Source: Euglena gracilis
Taxonomy: Eukaryota; Euglenida; Euglenophyceae; Euglenales
Assembly: GCA_039621445.1 (NCBI GenBank)
Contig: CP154956.1
Span: 59,529,178 to 59,593,177 of the forward strand
Direction of reading: 5' to 3'
DNA: 64,000 nucleotides
The notes under the pieces: model-generated
Told to the model about the DNA's origin: nothing
What the model saw: the letters and a program-made list of their open reading frames with translations, nothing else
Database searches by the model: none
Shown here: positions 40,831 to 53,900 of the stretch, in pieces
Layout of the letters: each line of letters starts with the position of its first letter
Numbering within the stretch: the first letter of the stretch is position 1
Program-made: the position numbers and the translations under genes

Positions 40831-40943
40831 TCAACGTCATCAACTGGGGTGTGAACCCAAGTGGATGGCATGACGGATGGATGGTAGAAAGCGTGTCAGA
40901 CATAGCTGCGGTAGGGAAAACAGCAAAGCCCCCCTCTGATCAC

Positions 40944-43900
40944 GACCAGGGTGTGACGTAGAGCTGAGCTCTTTGGAAGACCACCCCGGCCCGGCCCGGG
41001 GAAAAGGCTCATTTTCGGCTCAAAAACAGTTTTTCCGGGTCAGGGAGGCCAGAAAACATCGGTTTGGGGCAAATTTTTTTCGAGGTTTTTCGACTTTTTT
41101 GGCCCGGTTTTGACCAAAATCAATGGGTTGGCGGCCAAAAACGGTGCGCTGGCGGTTAAAAAAAACGCTCATTTTTGGCTCAAAAACACTTTTGATGGGT
41201 CCGAGAGGTCAAAAAACATGGTTTTGGACGAAATTTTTTTTTTCGATTTTTTCGACTTTTTTGACCCGGTTTTGACCCAAAGTCAATGGGTTGGCGGCCC
41301 AAAACGGGACGCTGGCGGGTCGAAAAATGCTCATTTTCGGCTCAAAAACACCTTTTCCGGGTCCGGGAGGCCAAAAAACATGCTTTTGGGCAAAAAAATT
41401 TTTTTCGATTTTTTTCGACTTTTTTGGCCGAAAACGGCTAAGTCGAACAGTGGGATAAGTGTACAAAACGGCCATTTGGACCGAAAAACGGCCGTATCTC
41501 GGGCCAGGCGGGGAGTTGCGGGGAAATCAATACACCAGTAGATAGGGCGTTCCAAGGGCTTCAATTTAGGCCTCCGGACATTTTTTTCAACTCCCCACCA
41601 TTTTGGAGATATTTTGCAAAAACTGGTTTTTTGGCCCGTTTTGGGCTCCAAATGGCAGAGTCCCCCCTTGGCAAAACCACAAAACGGCCGTATCTCGGCC
41701 CAGGCGGGGAGTTGGCCCAAACCGCGCATACCGGTGGATAGGGCGTCCCAATGTTGTGGAATGAGGTACTCTTTACTTTTTCTCATATTCCCCAGCGTTT
41801 TCGAGATATTTTAAAACTTTCGATTTTTTGACCCCAAAAATGACCACTTTTGCCGGTCCAAACTTTGGAAAAAAAAACGGTAGACAACTTTTTTGCTCGG
41901 ACCATATCTCCGGACTGGCGGGGAGTTGGGGGCAAAATGAGGGCTCGTTAGAAACTAGAAATCCTCTCCTAACCTATGGGCTATTAACTTTTCGGGTCCG
42001 GAAATCCAATCACATCGATAATCCTCGGGGGCCATTGCCTACCCAGGGGGCGGGGGGGGGGGGGGGGGGGGGGGGTGGGTCGGGGGGGGGTAGGACCCCC
42101 CCCTCCGGAAGGGTGGGTGGTGTAAGCTCGCTCGTACTCTAACGAGATAAGAGAGCTCAGCGACCAGGGTGTGACGTAGAGCTGAGCTCTTTGGGGGACC
42201 ACTCCGGCCCGGCCTGCGAAAAACGCTCATTTTCGGCCCAAAAACATGTTTTCTGGGTCCGGGAGACCATAAAACATCGTTTTGGGCCAAAAATTTTTTT
42301 TCGATTTTTTTCGACTTTTTTTGACCCGGTTTTGACCCAAAGTCAATGGGTTGTCCAACCAAAAAGGGGCCCTGGCGGGTCGAAAAACTCTCATTTTCAG
42401 CTCAAAAACACTTTTTCCAGGTCCGGGAGGCCAAAAAACATGGTTTTGGGCGAAAAAAAAATGTTCGATTTTTTTCGACTTTTTGGCCCGAAAACTGCTA
42501 AGTCGGACAGTGGGAAAAGTGTACAAAACGGCCATTGGGACCGAAAAACGGCCATATCTCGGCCCAGGCGGGGAGTTGGCCCAAACTGCGAATACCGGTG
42601 GATAGGGCGTCCCAATGTTGTGGAATGAGGTACTCTTCACTTTTTCTCAACTCCCCAGCGTTTTCGAGATATTTTGAATTTTTCGATTTTTTGACCCCAA
42701 AAATGACCCCCTGTTGCCGGTCCAACAAAATTTCTTTGAAAAAAAAAACGGTAGACAACTTTTTTGCTCGGACCATATCTCCGGACTGGCGGGGAGTTGG
42801 GGGCAAAATGAGGGCTCGTTAGAAACTAGAAATCCTCTCCTAACCTATAGGCTATTAACTTTGGGGGCCCGGAAATCCAATCACATCGATAATCCTCGGG
42901 GGCCATTGCCTACCCAGGGGGGCGGGGGGGGCGGGGGGCGGGGGGGGGCGGGGGGGGTCGGACCCCCCCTTCGCCGGGGTGGTAAGCTTCGCTCTTACTC
43001 TAAAGAGATAAGAGCTCAGCGACCAGGGTGTGACGTAGAGCTGAGCTCTTTGGGAGACCACCCCCGTCCCGGCCCGGGAAAAACGCTCATTTTCGGCTCA
43101 AAAACAGTTTTTCCGGGTCATGGAGGCCAAAAAATATCGTTTCGGGCAAAAAAAAAATTCGATTTTTTTCGACTTTTTTGACCCGGTTTTGACCCAACGT
43201 CAATGGGTTGGTGGCCCAAAACGGGGCGCTGGCGGTCGAAAAACGCTCATTTTTGGCTCGAAAACAGTTTTTCTGGGGGCCGGGAGGCCAAAAAACATCG
43301 TTTCAGGCAAAAAAAATTTTTTCGTTTTTTTTCACCTTTTTTCGTCCGGTTTTGACCCAAAATCAATGGGTTGGCGGCCCAAAACGGGGCGCTGGCGGGT
43401 CGAAAAACGCTCATTTTTGGCTCGAAAACAATTTTTTCGGGTGCGGGAGGTCAAAAATCATGGTTTTGGGCAAAAAAAAATTTTTTCGAATTTTTTCGAC
43501 TTTTTGACCCAAAAATGGCTAAGTCCACCGGCCAGGGGGGCGGGCCCCAGCCAGGTCCGGGTCGGAAAAATTTTTTTCGCTCAAAAACACTTTTTTTGAT
43601 GTTCTGAAGTGAAAAAAAGTGTTTTTGAGCGAAAAAAATTTTTTCAAAATTTTGGGTCCTGCCACCCAACCCCCCCTTGCCGCCCGGTGGGGTCCCCGAA
43701 TACCCAAAACTGGCCCAAAATCGCACAACCAGGCCCCGGGAACCCCAAAAAACGGTCAAAACCCCCCCCTAAACCTAATGATTGACCCCCTGGCCCAAAA
43801 CCCCCAAAACAGCCATATCTCGGGCTAGGCGAGGAGTTGGCCCAAACCGCGCATATGATCGATAGGGCGTTCCAAGGTCGTCAAATGAGGTCGCCATCAC

Positions 43901-46740
43901 TTTTCCTCAACTCCGCAGCGTTTTCGAGATATTTTGAATTTTTCGATTTTTGGACCCCAGCCCGGCCGCCCTCGAACCCCCGCAGGGGTCCCCGAACACC
44001 CAAAACTGGCCCAAAATCGCACAACCAGACCCCGGGAACCTCTAAAAACGGTCAAACCCCCCCCCCTAAACCTAATGATTGACCCCCTGGTTTGGCCGAA
44101 CTGGCCCGAAATGGCCAAAACTGGCCAAACTGGCCCAAAACCCCTAAACGGCCGTATCTCGGGCTAGGGGAGGAGTTGGCCCAAACCGCGCATACCGATC
44201 AATCGGGCGTCCCAAAGTTGTGGAAGGACATCCTCTTTACTTTTTTTCAACTCCGCAGCGTTTTCGAGATATTTTGAAATTTTCGATTTTTTGACCCCAA
44301 AATCACCCTGCAATTTTCCCGGAAAAAAAAACGGTAGACAACTTTTTTGCTCGGGCCATATCTCCGGACTGGCGGGGAGTTGCGGGTAACCCGAAGCCTC
44401 TGGAGAAACTAGGGATCGTCCCCTAACCTATAGGCCATTCACTTTGGGGGCCCGAAAATCCAATCACATCGATAATCCTCGGGGGCCCGGACCTACTCAG
44501 GGGGGGGGGGCGGGGGGGGCGGGGGGTCAGGGGGGGGGGTCTCCAACCCCGGTGGTAAGCTTCGCTCTTACTCTAAAGAGATAAGAGCTCAGCGACCAGG
44601 GTGTGACGTAGAGCTGAGCTCTTTGGGGGACCACTCCGGCCTGGCCCGCGAAAAACGCTCATTTTCAGCTCAAAAACACTTTTTCCGGGTCAAGGAGGCC
44701 CAAAAACATGGTTTTGGGTGAAAATTTTTTTTCGATTTTTTTCGACTTTTTTGACCCGGTTTTGACCCAAAATCAATGGGTTGGCGAACCAAAAAGGGGC
44801 GCTGGCGGGTCGAAAAACGCTCATTTTCAGCTCAAAAACACTTTTTCAGGATCCGGGAGGCCAAAAAACATGGTTTTGGGCGAAAAAATTTTTTTCCATT
44901 TTTTTCGACTTTTTTGACCCGGTTTTGACCCAAAGTCAATGGGTTGTCCAACCAAAACGGGGCGCTGGCGGGTCAAAAAACGCTCATTTTCAGCTCAAAA
45001 ACAGTTTTTCCGGGTCCGGGAGGCCAAAAAACATGGTTTTGGGCGGAAAAAAAAAGTTCGATTTTTTTCGACTTTTTGGCCTGAAAACGGCTAAGTCGGA
45101 CAGTGGGAAAAGTGTACGAAACGGCCATTGGGACCGAAAAACGGCCATATCTCGGCCCAGGCGGGGAGTTGGCCCAAACTGCGAATACCGGTGGATAGGG
45201 CGTCCCAAAGTTGTGGAATGAGGTACTCTTTACTTTTTCTCAACTCCCCAGCATTTTCGAGATATTTTGAATTTTTCGATTTTTTTGACCCCAAAAATGA
45301 CCCCTGTTGCCGGTCCAACAAAAGTTCTTTGAAAAAAAAAACGGTAGACAACTTTTTTGCTCAGGCCAGATCTCCGGACCGGCGGGGAGTTGGGGGCAAA
45401 GTGCGGGCTCTGGAGAAACTAGGGACCCTCTCCTAACCTATAGGCTATTCACTTCTCGGGTCCGGAAATCAGGTCACATCGATAATCCGCGGGTGCCCGG
45501 GCCTACTCAGGGGGGGCGGGGGGGGGGGTCAGGGGGGGGTCTGGGGGGGGTGGTAAGCTTCGCTCTTACTCTAAAGAGATAAGAGCTCAGCGACCAGGGT
45601 GTGACGTAGAGCTGAGCTCTTTGGGAGACCACCCCAGCCCGGCCCGGCGCCCGGCCCGGCTGGCGGGTCGAAAAACGCTCATTTTCGGCTGAAAAACAGG
45701 TTTTACGGGTCCTGGAGGCCAAAAAACATTGTTCTGGGCAAAAAAATTTTTTTCGATTTTTTCGACTTTTTTGGCCCGGTTTTGACCCAAAGTCAATGGG
45801 TTGGTGGCCCAAAACGGGGCGCTGGAGGGTGGAAAAACGCTCATTTTTGGCTCGAAAACACTTTTTTCGGGTCCGGGAGGTCAAAAATCATGGTTTTGGG
45901 CAAAAAAAAAATTTTCGATTTTTTTCGACTTTTTGACCCAAAAATGGCTAAGTCCACCGGCCAGGGGGGCGGGCCCCAGGCAGGGGGGGCAGGGGGGGGG
46001 GGGTCCGGGTCGGAAAATTTTTTTTCGCCCAAAAACACTTTTTTTGATGTTCTGAAGTGAAAAAAAGTGTTTTTGAGCGAAAAAATTTTTTCAAAATTTT
46101 GGGTCCCGACCTGCCACCCGACCCCCCTCGCCCAGCCGCCCTGACCAAAACTGGCCCAAAATCGCGCAACCAGACCCCAGGAACCCCCAAAAAACGGTCA
46201 AAACCCCCCCCTAAACCTAATGTTTGACCCCCTGGTTTGGGTTCCAACTCCCCGTCTAGCCCGAGATACGGCCAATTTATGGTTTCGGGCCCCGAATGGC
46301 CAAACTGGCCCAAAACCCCCAAAACGGCCGTATCTCGGGCTAGGCGAGGAGTTGTCCCAAACCGCGCATAGCGATCGATCGGGCGTTCCAAGGTCGTCAA
46401 ATGAGGTCGCCATCACTTTTCCTCAACTCCGCAGCGTTTTCGAGATATTTTGAATTTTTCGATTTTTCGACACCAGCCCGGCCGCCCTCGAACCCCCGCA
46501 GGGGTCCCCGAATACCCAAAACTGGCCCAAAATCGCACAACCAGACCCCGGGAACCCCAAAAAACGGTCAACCCCCCCCCCCCTAAACCTAATGATTGAC
46601 CCCCTGGTTTGGGTTCCAGCTCCCCGTCTAGCCCGAGATATGGGCAAATTACGGTTTCAGGCCCCGAACGGGCCCGAAATGGCCAGAACTGGCCAAACTG
46701 GCCCAAAACCCCAAAACGGCCGTATCTCGGGCTAGGCGAG
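40944..46740 (+). repeat. Divergent modular satellite (five large units)
   Basis: Units start with GACCAGGGTGTGACGTAGAG at 40944, 42162, 43021, 44594 and 45592 (spacings 1218, 859, 1573 and 998 bp). Each is built from one to three copies of a module of about 160-167 bp (CGCTCATTTTCGGCTCAAAA ... CAATGGGTTGGCGGCC), a module with TATCTCGGCCCAGGCGGGGA and GCGTTTTCGAGATATTTTGA, a CATATCTCCGGACTGGCGGG module, a G-run block and AAGAGATAAGAGCTCAGC. Unit starts contain the palindrome AGAGCT-G-AGCTCT. Open frames on both strands recur with the modules and are repeat translations. Units diverge by indels and module number. Confidence 0.9.
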
Positions 46741-47135
46741 GGGGGGGGTTGCTGTGGGAGGTTGGATCGATTTTGGTTGGCGGCCGCGGCCGGCCGCGGC
46801 CCCAACCACGGCTGTTTGGCGGCCGACCGCGGCCGGCCGCGGCCAATTGGGGTTCCAACCAAGCCACTTTTTTTCTTCAGATGGTTGGAAAGTTAGCCAG
46901 CCGCGGCCGACCGCGGCCGGCCGCGGTCGACAACATTTCCAACCGAGCGGGTGTCTGGTTGGAATGTGGGATGGCCGCGGCCAGCCGCGGCCGGCTCATT
47001 TCCAACCAACCAAAAAATTTCAAAGGTCTGGTTGGAATGGCATCGGCCTCTTGTGGCTGACCGCGGCCGACCGCGGTCAGCCGCGGTCGGCCGCGGTCAG
47101 CCGCGGCCGACCGCGGTTCCAACCAGCACCGACCA
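46741..47135. repeat. CCGCGG-rich block
   Basis: Short tandem arrays of a roughly 10-bp unit CGGCCGCGGC/CGACCGCGGC alternate with unique pieces that carry GGTTGGAA or its inverse TTCCAACC. It separates the modular satellite from the C-rich blocks. Confidence 0.85.
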
Positions 47136-47154
47136 TCCACTGTTATTCCATTCC

Positions 47155-47410
47155 AGACCCCCCCCCCAACCCCCCCCCCCCCCCCCCCCCCCCCCCACAT
47201 CCCCCCGCACCCCCCACACCCCCCGCCCACACCCCCCCACACCCCCCACCCCCCCACCCCCCACACCCCCCCCCCCACCCCCCCCACACACCCCCCACCC
47301 CCCCCACCCCCCACACCCCCCCCCCCCCACACCCCCCCACACCCCCACCCACACCCCCCCCACCCCCCCCCCCCCACCCCCCAACACCCCCCACACCCCC
47401 CACATGTCAC
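47155..47410. repeat. CCCCCAC-rich block 1
   Basis: About 250 bp made only of C-runs separated by single A or short CA (CCCCCCACACCCCC). The G-rich strand could form G-quadruplexes and the C-rich strand i-motifs. Confidence 0.9.
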
Positions 47411-47840
47411 ATCATTTCACGTGACCTTTTTTTTTTTTTATTTTTGTTTTTATTTTTATTTTTATTTTTTTCATTCCTCTTTTCATTCTTTTATTTTTGG
47501 TATTTCTGCAAAAGAACCCGATGGCGTTTCATTGTGGCCAAAAAGATTTTGTGAGGTTATTTGAAGGAGTACGCCCACACACCCCCACACCCCCCACACC
47601 CCCCCACACCCCCCCACACCCCCACACACCCCCCAAAACCCCCCACCCCCCCCCACAACCCCCCACCCCCCCCCACATGTCACATCATTTCACGTGACTT
47701 TTTTTATTTTTATTTTTGTTTTTATATTTTTTTTTTTTTTTTTCCTTTCTCTTTTCATTCTTTTATTTTTGGCATTTCTGCAAAAGAACCCGATGGTGTT
47801 TCATTGTGGCCAAAAAGATTTTGAGATGTTATTTGAAGGA
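47401..47840 (+). repeat. Tandem duplication of about 273 bp (C-block, CACATGTCACATCATTTCAC box, T-run, GTGGCCAAAAAGATTTT box)
   Basis: CACATGTCACATCATTTCAC occurs at 47401 and 47674; each is followed by a T-run, then AAAAGAACCCGATGG and TTTCATTGTGGCCAAAAAGA. A second CCCCCAC block (about 47574-47674) lies between them. The second copy leads directly into the telomere-like motif. Confidence 0.85.
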
Positions 47841-47841
47841 G

Positions 47842-47855
47842 TAGGGTTAGGGTTA
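47842..47855 (+). repeat. Telomere-like motif, two TTAGGG-type copies
   Basis: TAGGGTTAGGGTTA lies just after the duplicated block and about 115 bp before the terminal satellite. It is the best hint that the chromosomal telomere repeat is TTAGGG, but two copies are not proof. Confidence 0.6.
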
Positions 47856-47969
47856 CGAGTCTTGTCCAAACAGCAGAATATTTCCCGCTCAACGTTGTTA
47901 GATTGGTCTCTACAAGGTACTCAGCGAACCCAAAGGGCCCTGGGCGGATTCCTGGGGGTGATCATCCTG

Positions 47970-50900
47970 GGGGTTGGCAGATAACACGGGTTTATTTTGT
48001 TAATGAAAGGGATTGGGTTGGGTCGATTTGCACCCGAAAAGGGGTTGGCAGATAAAACGGGTTTATTTTGTTAATGAAAGGGATAGGGTTAGGTCGACTT
48101 GCACCCGAAAAGGGGTTGGCAGATAAAAGGGGTTGGCAGATAAAAAGGGGTTGGCAGATAAAGGGGGTTTATTTTGTTAATGAAAGGGATAGGGTTAGGT
48201 CGACTTGCACCCGAGAAGGGGTTGGCAGATAAAAGGGGGTTTATTTTGTTAATGAAAGGGATAGGGTTAGGTCGACTTGCACCCGAGAAGGGGTTGGCAG
48301 ATAAAACGGGTTTATTTTGTTAATGAAAGGGATAGGGTTAGGTCGACTTGCACCCGAGAAGGGGTTGGCAGATAAAAGGGGTTTGTTTTTGTTAATGAAA
48401 GGGATAGGGTTAGGTCGACTTGCACCCGAGAAGGGGTTGGCAGATAAAAGGGGTTGGCAGATAAAACGGGTTTATTTTGTTAATGAAAGGGATAGGGTTA
48501 GGTCGACTTGCACCCGAGAAGGGGTTGGCAGATAAAAGGGTTTATTTTGTTAATGAAAGGGATAGGGTTAGGTCGACTTGCACCCGAGAAGGGGTTGGCA
48601 GATAAAAGGGGTTTGTTTTGTTAATGAAAGGGATAGGGTTAGGTCGACTTGCACCCGAGAAGGGGTTGGCAGATAAAAGGGGGTTTATTTTGTTAATGAA
48701 AGGGATAGGGTTAGGTCGACTTGCACCCGAGAAGGGGTTGGCAGATAAAACGGGTTTATTTTGTTAATGAAAGGGATAGGGTTAGGTCGAGTTGGAAAGG
48801 AAGAGGGGTAGGCAGATAAAGGGGGTTGGGGGAGTAGACGGGTTTATTTTGTTAATGAAAGGGATAGGGTTAGGTCGACTTGCACCCGAGAAGGGGTTGG
48901 CGGAGATAAAAGGGCTTGGCAGATAATCTGCGTTTTTTTTGTTAATGAAAGGGATAGGGTTAGGTCGACTTGCACCCGAGAAGGGGTTGGCAGATAAAAC
49001 GGGTTTATTTTGTTAATGAAAGGGATAGGGTTAGGTCGACTTGCACCCGAGAAGGGGTTGGCAGATAAAAGGGGTTTGTTTTGTTAATGAAAGGGATAGG
49101 GTTAGGTCGACTTGCACCCGAGAAGGGGTTGGCAGATAAAAGGGGTTGGCAGATAAAACGGGTTTATTTTGTTAATGAAAGGGATAGGGTTAGGTCGACT
49201 TGCACCCGAGAAGGGGTTGGCAGATAAAACGGGTTTATTTTGTTAATGAAAGGGATAGGGTTAGGTCGACTTGCACCCGAGAAGGGGTTGGCGGATAAAA
49301 GGGGTTTGTTTTGTTAATGAAAGGGATAGGGTTAGGTCGACTTGCACCCGAGAAGGGGTTGGCAGATAAAACGGGTTTATTTTGTTAATGAAAGGGATAG
49401 GGTTAGGTCGACTTGCACCCGAGAAGGGGTTGGCAGATAAAACGGGTTTATTTTGTTAATGAAAGGGATAGGGTTAGGTCGACTTGCACCCGAGAAGGGG
49501 TTGGCAGATAAAAGGGGTTGGCAGATAAAACGGGTTTATTTTGTTAATGAAAGGGATAGGGTTAGGTCGACTTGCACCTGAAAAGGGGTTGGCAGATAAA
49601 AGGGGGTTGGCAGATAAAAAGGGGTTGGCAGATAAAGGGGGTTTATTTTGTTAATGAAAGGGATAGGGTTAGGTCGACTTGCACCCGAGAAGGGGTTGGC
49701 AGATAAAAGGGGTTTGTTTTGTTAATGAAAGGGATAGGGTTAGGTCGACTTGCACCCGAGAAGGGGTTGGCAGATAAAAGGGGTTGGCAGATAAAACGGG
49801 TTTGTTTTGTTAATGAAAGGGATAGGGTTAGGTCGACTTGCACCCGAGAAGGGGTTGGCAGATAAAACGGGTTTATTTTGTTAATGAAAGGGATAGGGTT
49901 AGGTCGACTTGCACCCGAGAAGGGGTTGGCAGATAAAAGGGGTTTGTTTTGTTAATGAAAGGGATAGGGTTAGGTCGACTTGCACCCGAGAAGGGGTTGG
50001 CAGATAAAAGGGGTTGGCAGATAAAACGGGTTTATTTTGTTAATGAAAGGGATAGGGTTAGGTCGACTTGCACCTGAAAAGGGGTTGGCAGATAAAAGGG
50101 GTTGGCAGATAAAAAGGGGTTGGCAGATAAAGGGGGTTTATTTTGTTAATGAAAGGGATAGGGTTAGGTCGACTTGCACCCGAGAAGGGGTTGGCAGATA
50201 AAACGGGTTTGTTTTGTTAATGAAAGGGATAGGGTTAGGTCGACTTGCACCCGAGAAGGGGTTGGCAGATAAAACGGGTTTATTTTGTTAATGAAAGGGA
50301 TAGGGTTAGGTCGACTTGCACCCGAGAAGGGGTTGGCAGATAAAAGGGGTTGGCAGATAAAACGGGTTTATTTTGTTAATGAAAGGGATAGGGTTAGGTC
50401 GACTTGCACCCGAGAAGGGGTTGGCAGATAAAAGTGGTTTATTTTGTTAATGAAAGGGATAGGGTTAGGTCGACTTGCACCCGAGAAGGGGTTGGCAGAT
50501 AAAAGGGGTTTGTTTTGTTAATGAAAGGGATAGGGTTAGGTCGACTTGCACCCGAGAAGGGGTTGGCAGATAAAAGGGGTTTATTTTGTTAATGAAAGGG
50601 ATAGGGTTAGGTCGACTTGCACCCGAGAAGGGGGTTGGCAGATAAACGGGTTTTTACTTTGTTAATGAAAGGGATAGGGTTAGGTCGACTTGCACCCGAA
50701 AAGGGGTTGGCAGATAAAAGGGGTTGGCAGATAAAGGGGGTTTATTTTGTTAATGAAAGGGATAGGGTTAGGTCGACTTGCACCTGAAAAGGGGTTGGCA
50801 GATAAAAGGGGTTGGCAGATAAAAAGGGGTTGGCAGATAAAGGGGTTTATTTTGTTAATGAAAGGGATAGGGTTAGGTCGACTTGCACCCGAGAAGGGGT

Positions 50901-53900
50901 TGGCAGATAAAAGGGGTTGGCAGATAAAACGGGTTTATTTTGTTAATGAAAGGGATAGGGTTAGGTCGACTTGCACCCGAGAAGGGGTTGGCAGATAAAA
51001 CGGGTTTATTTTGTTAATGAAAGGGATAGGGTTAGGTCGACTTGCACCCGAGAAGGGGTTGGCAGATAAAAGGGGTTTGTTTTGTTAATGAAAGGGATAG
51101 GGTTAGGTCGACTTGCACCCGAGAAGGGGTTGGCAGATAAAAGGGGTTGGCAGATAAAACGGGTTTATTTTGTTAATGAAAGGGATAGGGTTAGGTCGAC
51201 TTGCACCCGAGAAGGGGTTGGCAGAAAAACGGGTTTATTTTGTTAATGAAAGGGATAGGGTTAGGTCGACTTGCACCCGAGAAGGGGTTGGCAGATAAAA
51301 GGGGTTTGTTTTGTTAATGAAAGGGATAGGGTTAGGTCGACTTGCACCCGAGAAGGGGTTGGCAGATAAAAGGGGTTGGCAGATAAAACGGGTTTATTTT
51401 GTTAATGAAAGGGATAGGGTTAGGTCGACTTGCACCTGAGAAGGGGTTGGCAGATAAAAGGGGTTGGCAGATAAAAAGGGGTTGGCAGATAAAGGGGGTT
51501 TATTTTGTTAATGAAAGGGATAGGGTTAGGTCGACTTGCACCCGAGAAGGGGTTGGCAGATAAAACGGGTTTGTTTTGTTAATGAAAGGGATAGGGTTAG
51601 GTCGACTTGCACCCGAGAAGGGGTTGGCAGATAAAACGGGTTTGTTTTGTTAATGAAAGGGATAGGGTTAGGTCGACTTGCACCCGAGAAGGGGTTGGCA
51701 GATAAAAGGGGTTGGCAGATAAAACGGGTTTATTTTGTTAATGAAAGGGATAGGGTTAGGTCGACTTGCACCCGAGAAGGGGTTGGCAGATAAAACGGGT
51801 TTATTTTGTTAATGAAAGGGATAGGGTTAGGTCGACTTGCACCCGAGAAGGGGTTGGCAGATAAAAGGGGTTTGTTTTGTTAATGAAAGGGATAGGGTTA
51901 GGTCGACTTGCACCCGAGAAGGGGTTGGCAGATAAAAGGGGTTTATTTTGTTAATGAAAGGGATAGGGTTAGGTCGACTTGCACCCGAGAAGGGGTTGGC
52001 AGATAAAACGGGTTTATTTTGTTAATGAAAGGGATAGGGTTAGGTCGATAAAAGGGGTTGGCAGATAAAAAGGGGTTGGCAGATAAAGGGGGTTTATTTT
52101 GTTAATGAAAGGGATAGGGTTAGGTCGACTTGCACCCGAGAAGGGGTTGGCAGATAAAAGGGGTTTGTTTTGTTAATGAAAGGGATAGGGTTAGGTCGAC
52201 TTGCACCCGAGAAGGGGTTGGCGGATAAAAGGGGTTGGCAGATAAAACGGGTTTATTTTGTTAATGAAAGGGATAGGGTTAGGTCGACTTGCACCCGAGA
52301 AGGGGTTGGCAGATAAAACGGGTTTATTTTGTTAATGAAAGGGATAGGGTTAGGTCGACTTGCACCCGAGAAGGGGTTGGCAGATAAAAGGGGTTTGTTT
52401 TGTTAATGAAAGGGATAGGGTTAGGTCGACTTGCACCCGAGAAGGGGTTGGCAGATAAAAGGGGTTGGCAGATAAAAAGGGGTTGGCAGATAAAGGGGGT
52501 TTATTTTGTTAATGAAAGGGATAGGGTTAGGTCGACTTGCACCCGAGAAGGGGTTGGCAGATAAAAGGGGTTGGCAGATAAAACGGGTTTATTTTGTTAA
52601 TGAAAGGGATAGGGTTAGGTCGACTTGCACCCGAGAAGGGGTTGGCAGATAGAAGGGGTTGGCAGATAAAAAGGGGTTGGCAGATAAAGGGGGTTTATTT
52701 TGTTAATGAAAGGGATAGGGTTAGGTCGACTTGCACCCGAGAAGGGGTTGGCAGATAAAAAGGGGTTGGCAGATAAAGGGGGTTTATTTTGTTAATGAAA
52801 GGGATAGGGTTAGGTCGACTTGCACCCGAGAAGGGGTTGGCAGATAAAACGGGTTTGTTTTGTTAATGAAAGGGATAGGGTTAGGTCGACTTGCACCCGA
52901 GAAGGGGTTGGCAGATAAAACGGGTTGTTTTGTTAATGAAAGGGATAGGGTTAGGTCGACTTGCACCCGAGAAGGGGTTGGCAGATAAAAGGGGTTGGCA
53001 GATAAAACGGGTTTATTTTGTTAATGAAAGGGATAGGGTTAGGTCGACTTGCACCCGAGAAGGGGTTGGCAGATAAAAGGGGTTTGTTTTGTTAATGAAA
53101 GGGATAGGGTTAGGTCGACTTGCACCCGAGAAGGGGGTTGGCAGATAAAAGGGGTTTATTTTGTTAATGAAAGGGATAGGGTTAGGTCGACTTGCACCCG
53201 AGAAGGGGTTGGCAGATAAAACGGGGTTTATTTAGTTAATGAAAGGGATAGGGTTAAGTCGAGTTGGCAGATAAAAGGGGTTGGCAGATAAAAAGGGGTT
53301 GGCAGATAAAGGGGGTTTATTTTGTTAATGAAAGGGATAGGGTTAGGTCGACTTGCACCCGAGAAGGGGTTGGCAGATAAAAGGGGTTGGCAGATAAAGG
53401 GGGTTTATTTGTTAATGAAAGGGATAGGGTTAGGTCGACTTGCACCCGAGAAGGGGTTGGCAGATAAAACGGGTTTATTTTGTTAATGAAAGGGATAGGG
53501 TTAGGTCGACTTGCACCCGAGAAGGGGTTGGCAGATAAAAGGGGTTTGTATTGTTAATGAAAGGGATAGGGTTAGGTCGACTTGCACCCGAGAAGGGGTT
53601 GGCAGATAAAAGGGGTTGGCAGATAAAACGGGTTTATTTTGTTAATGAAAGGGATAGGGTTAGGTCGACTTGCACCCGAGAAGGGGTTGGCAGATAAAAC
53701 GGGTTTATTTTGTTAATGAAAGGGATAGGGTTAGGTCGACTTGCACCCGAGAAGGGGTTGGCAGATAAAAGGGGTTTGTATTGTTAATGAAAGGGATAGG
53801 GTTAGGTCGACTTGCACCCGAGAAGGGGTTGGCAGATAAAAGGGGTTGGCAGATAAAACGGGTTTATTTTGTTAATGAAAGGGATAGGGTTAGGTCGACT

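Noticed and set aside
41110-46896. ORFs of 70-160 codons in the modular satellite
   Set aside because: They recur with each repeat module on both strands and show Phe/Lys/Gly-biased translation of the repeat rather than protein-like conservation.
46754-47554. 266-codon Pro/His/Thr-rich ORF
   Set aside because: It is a read-through of CCGCGG and CCCCCAC repeats.
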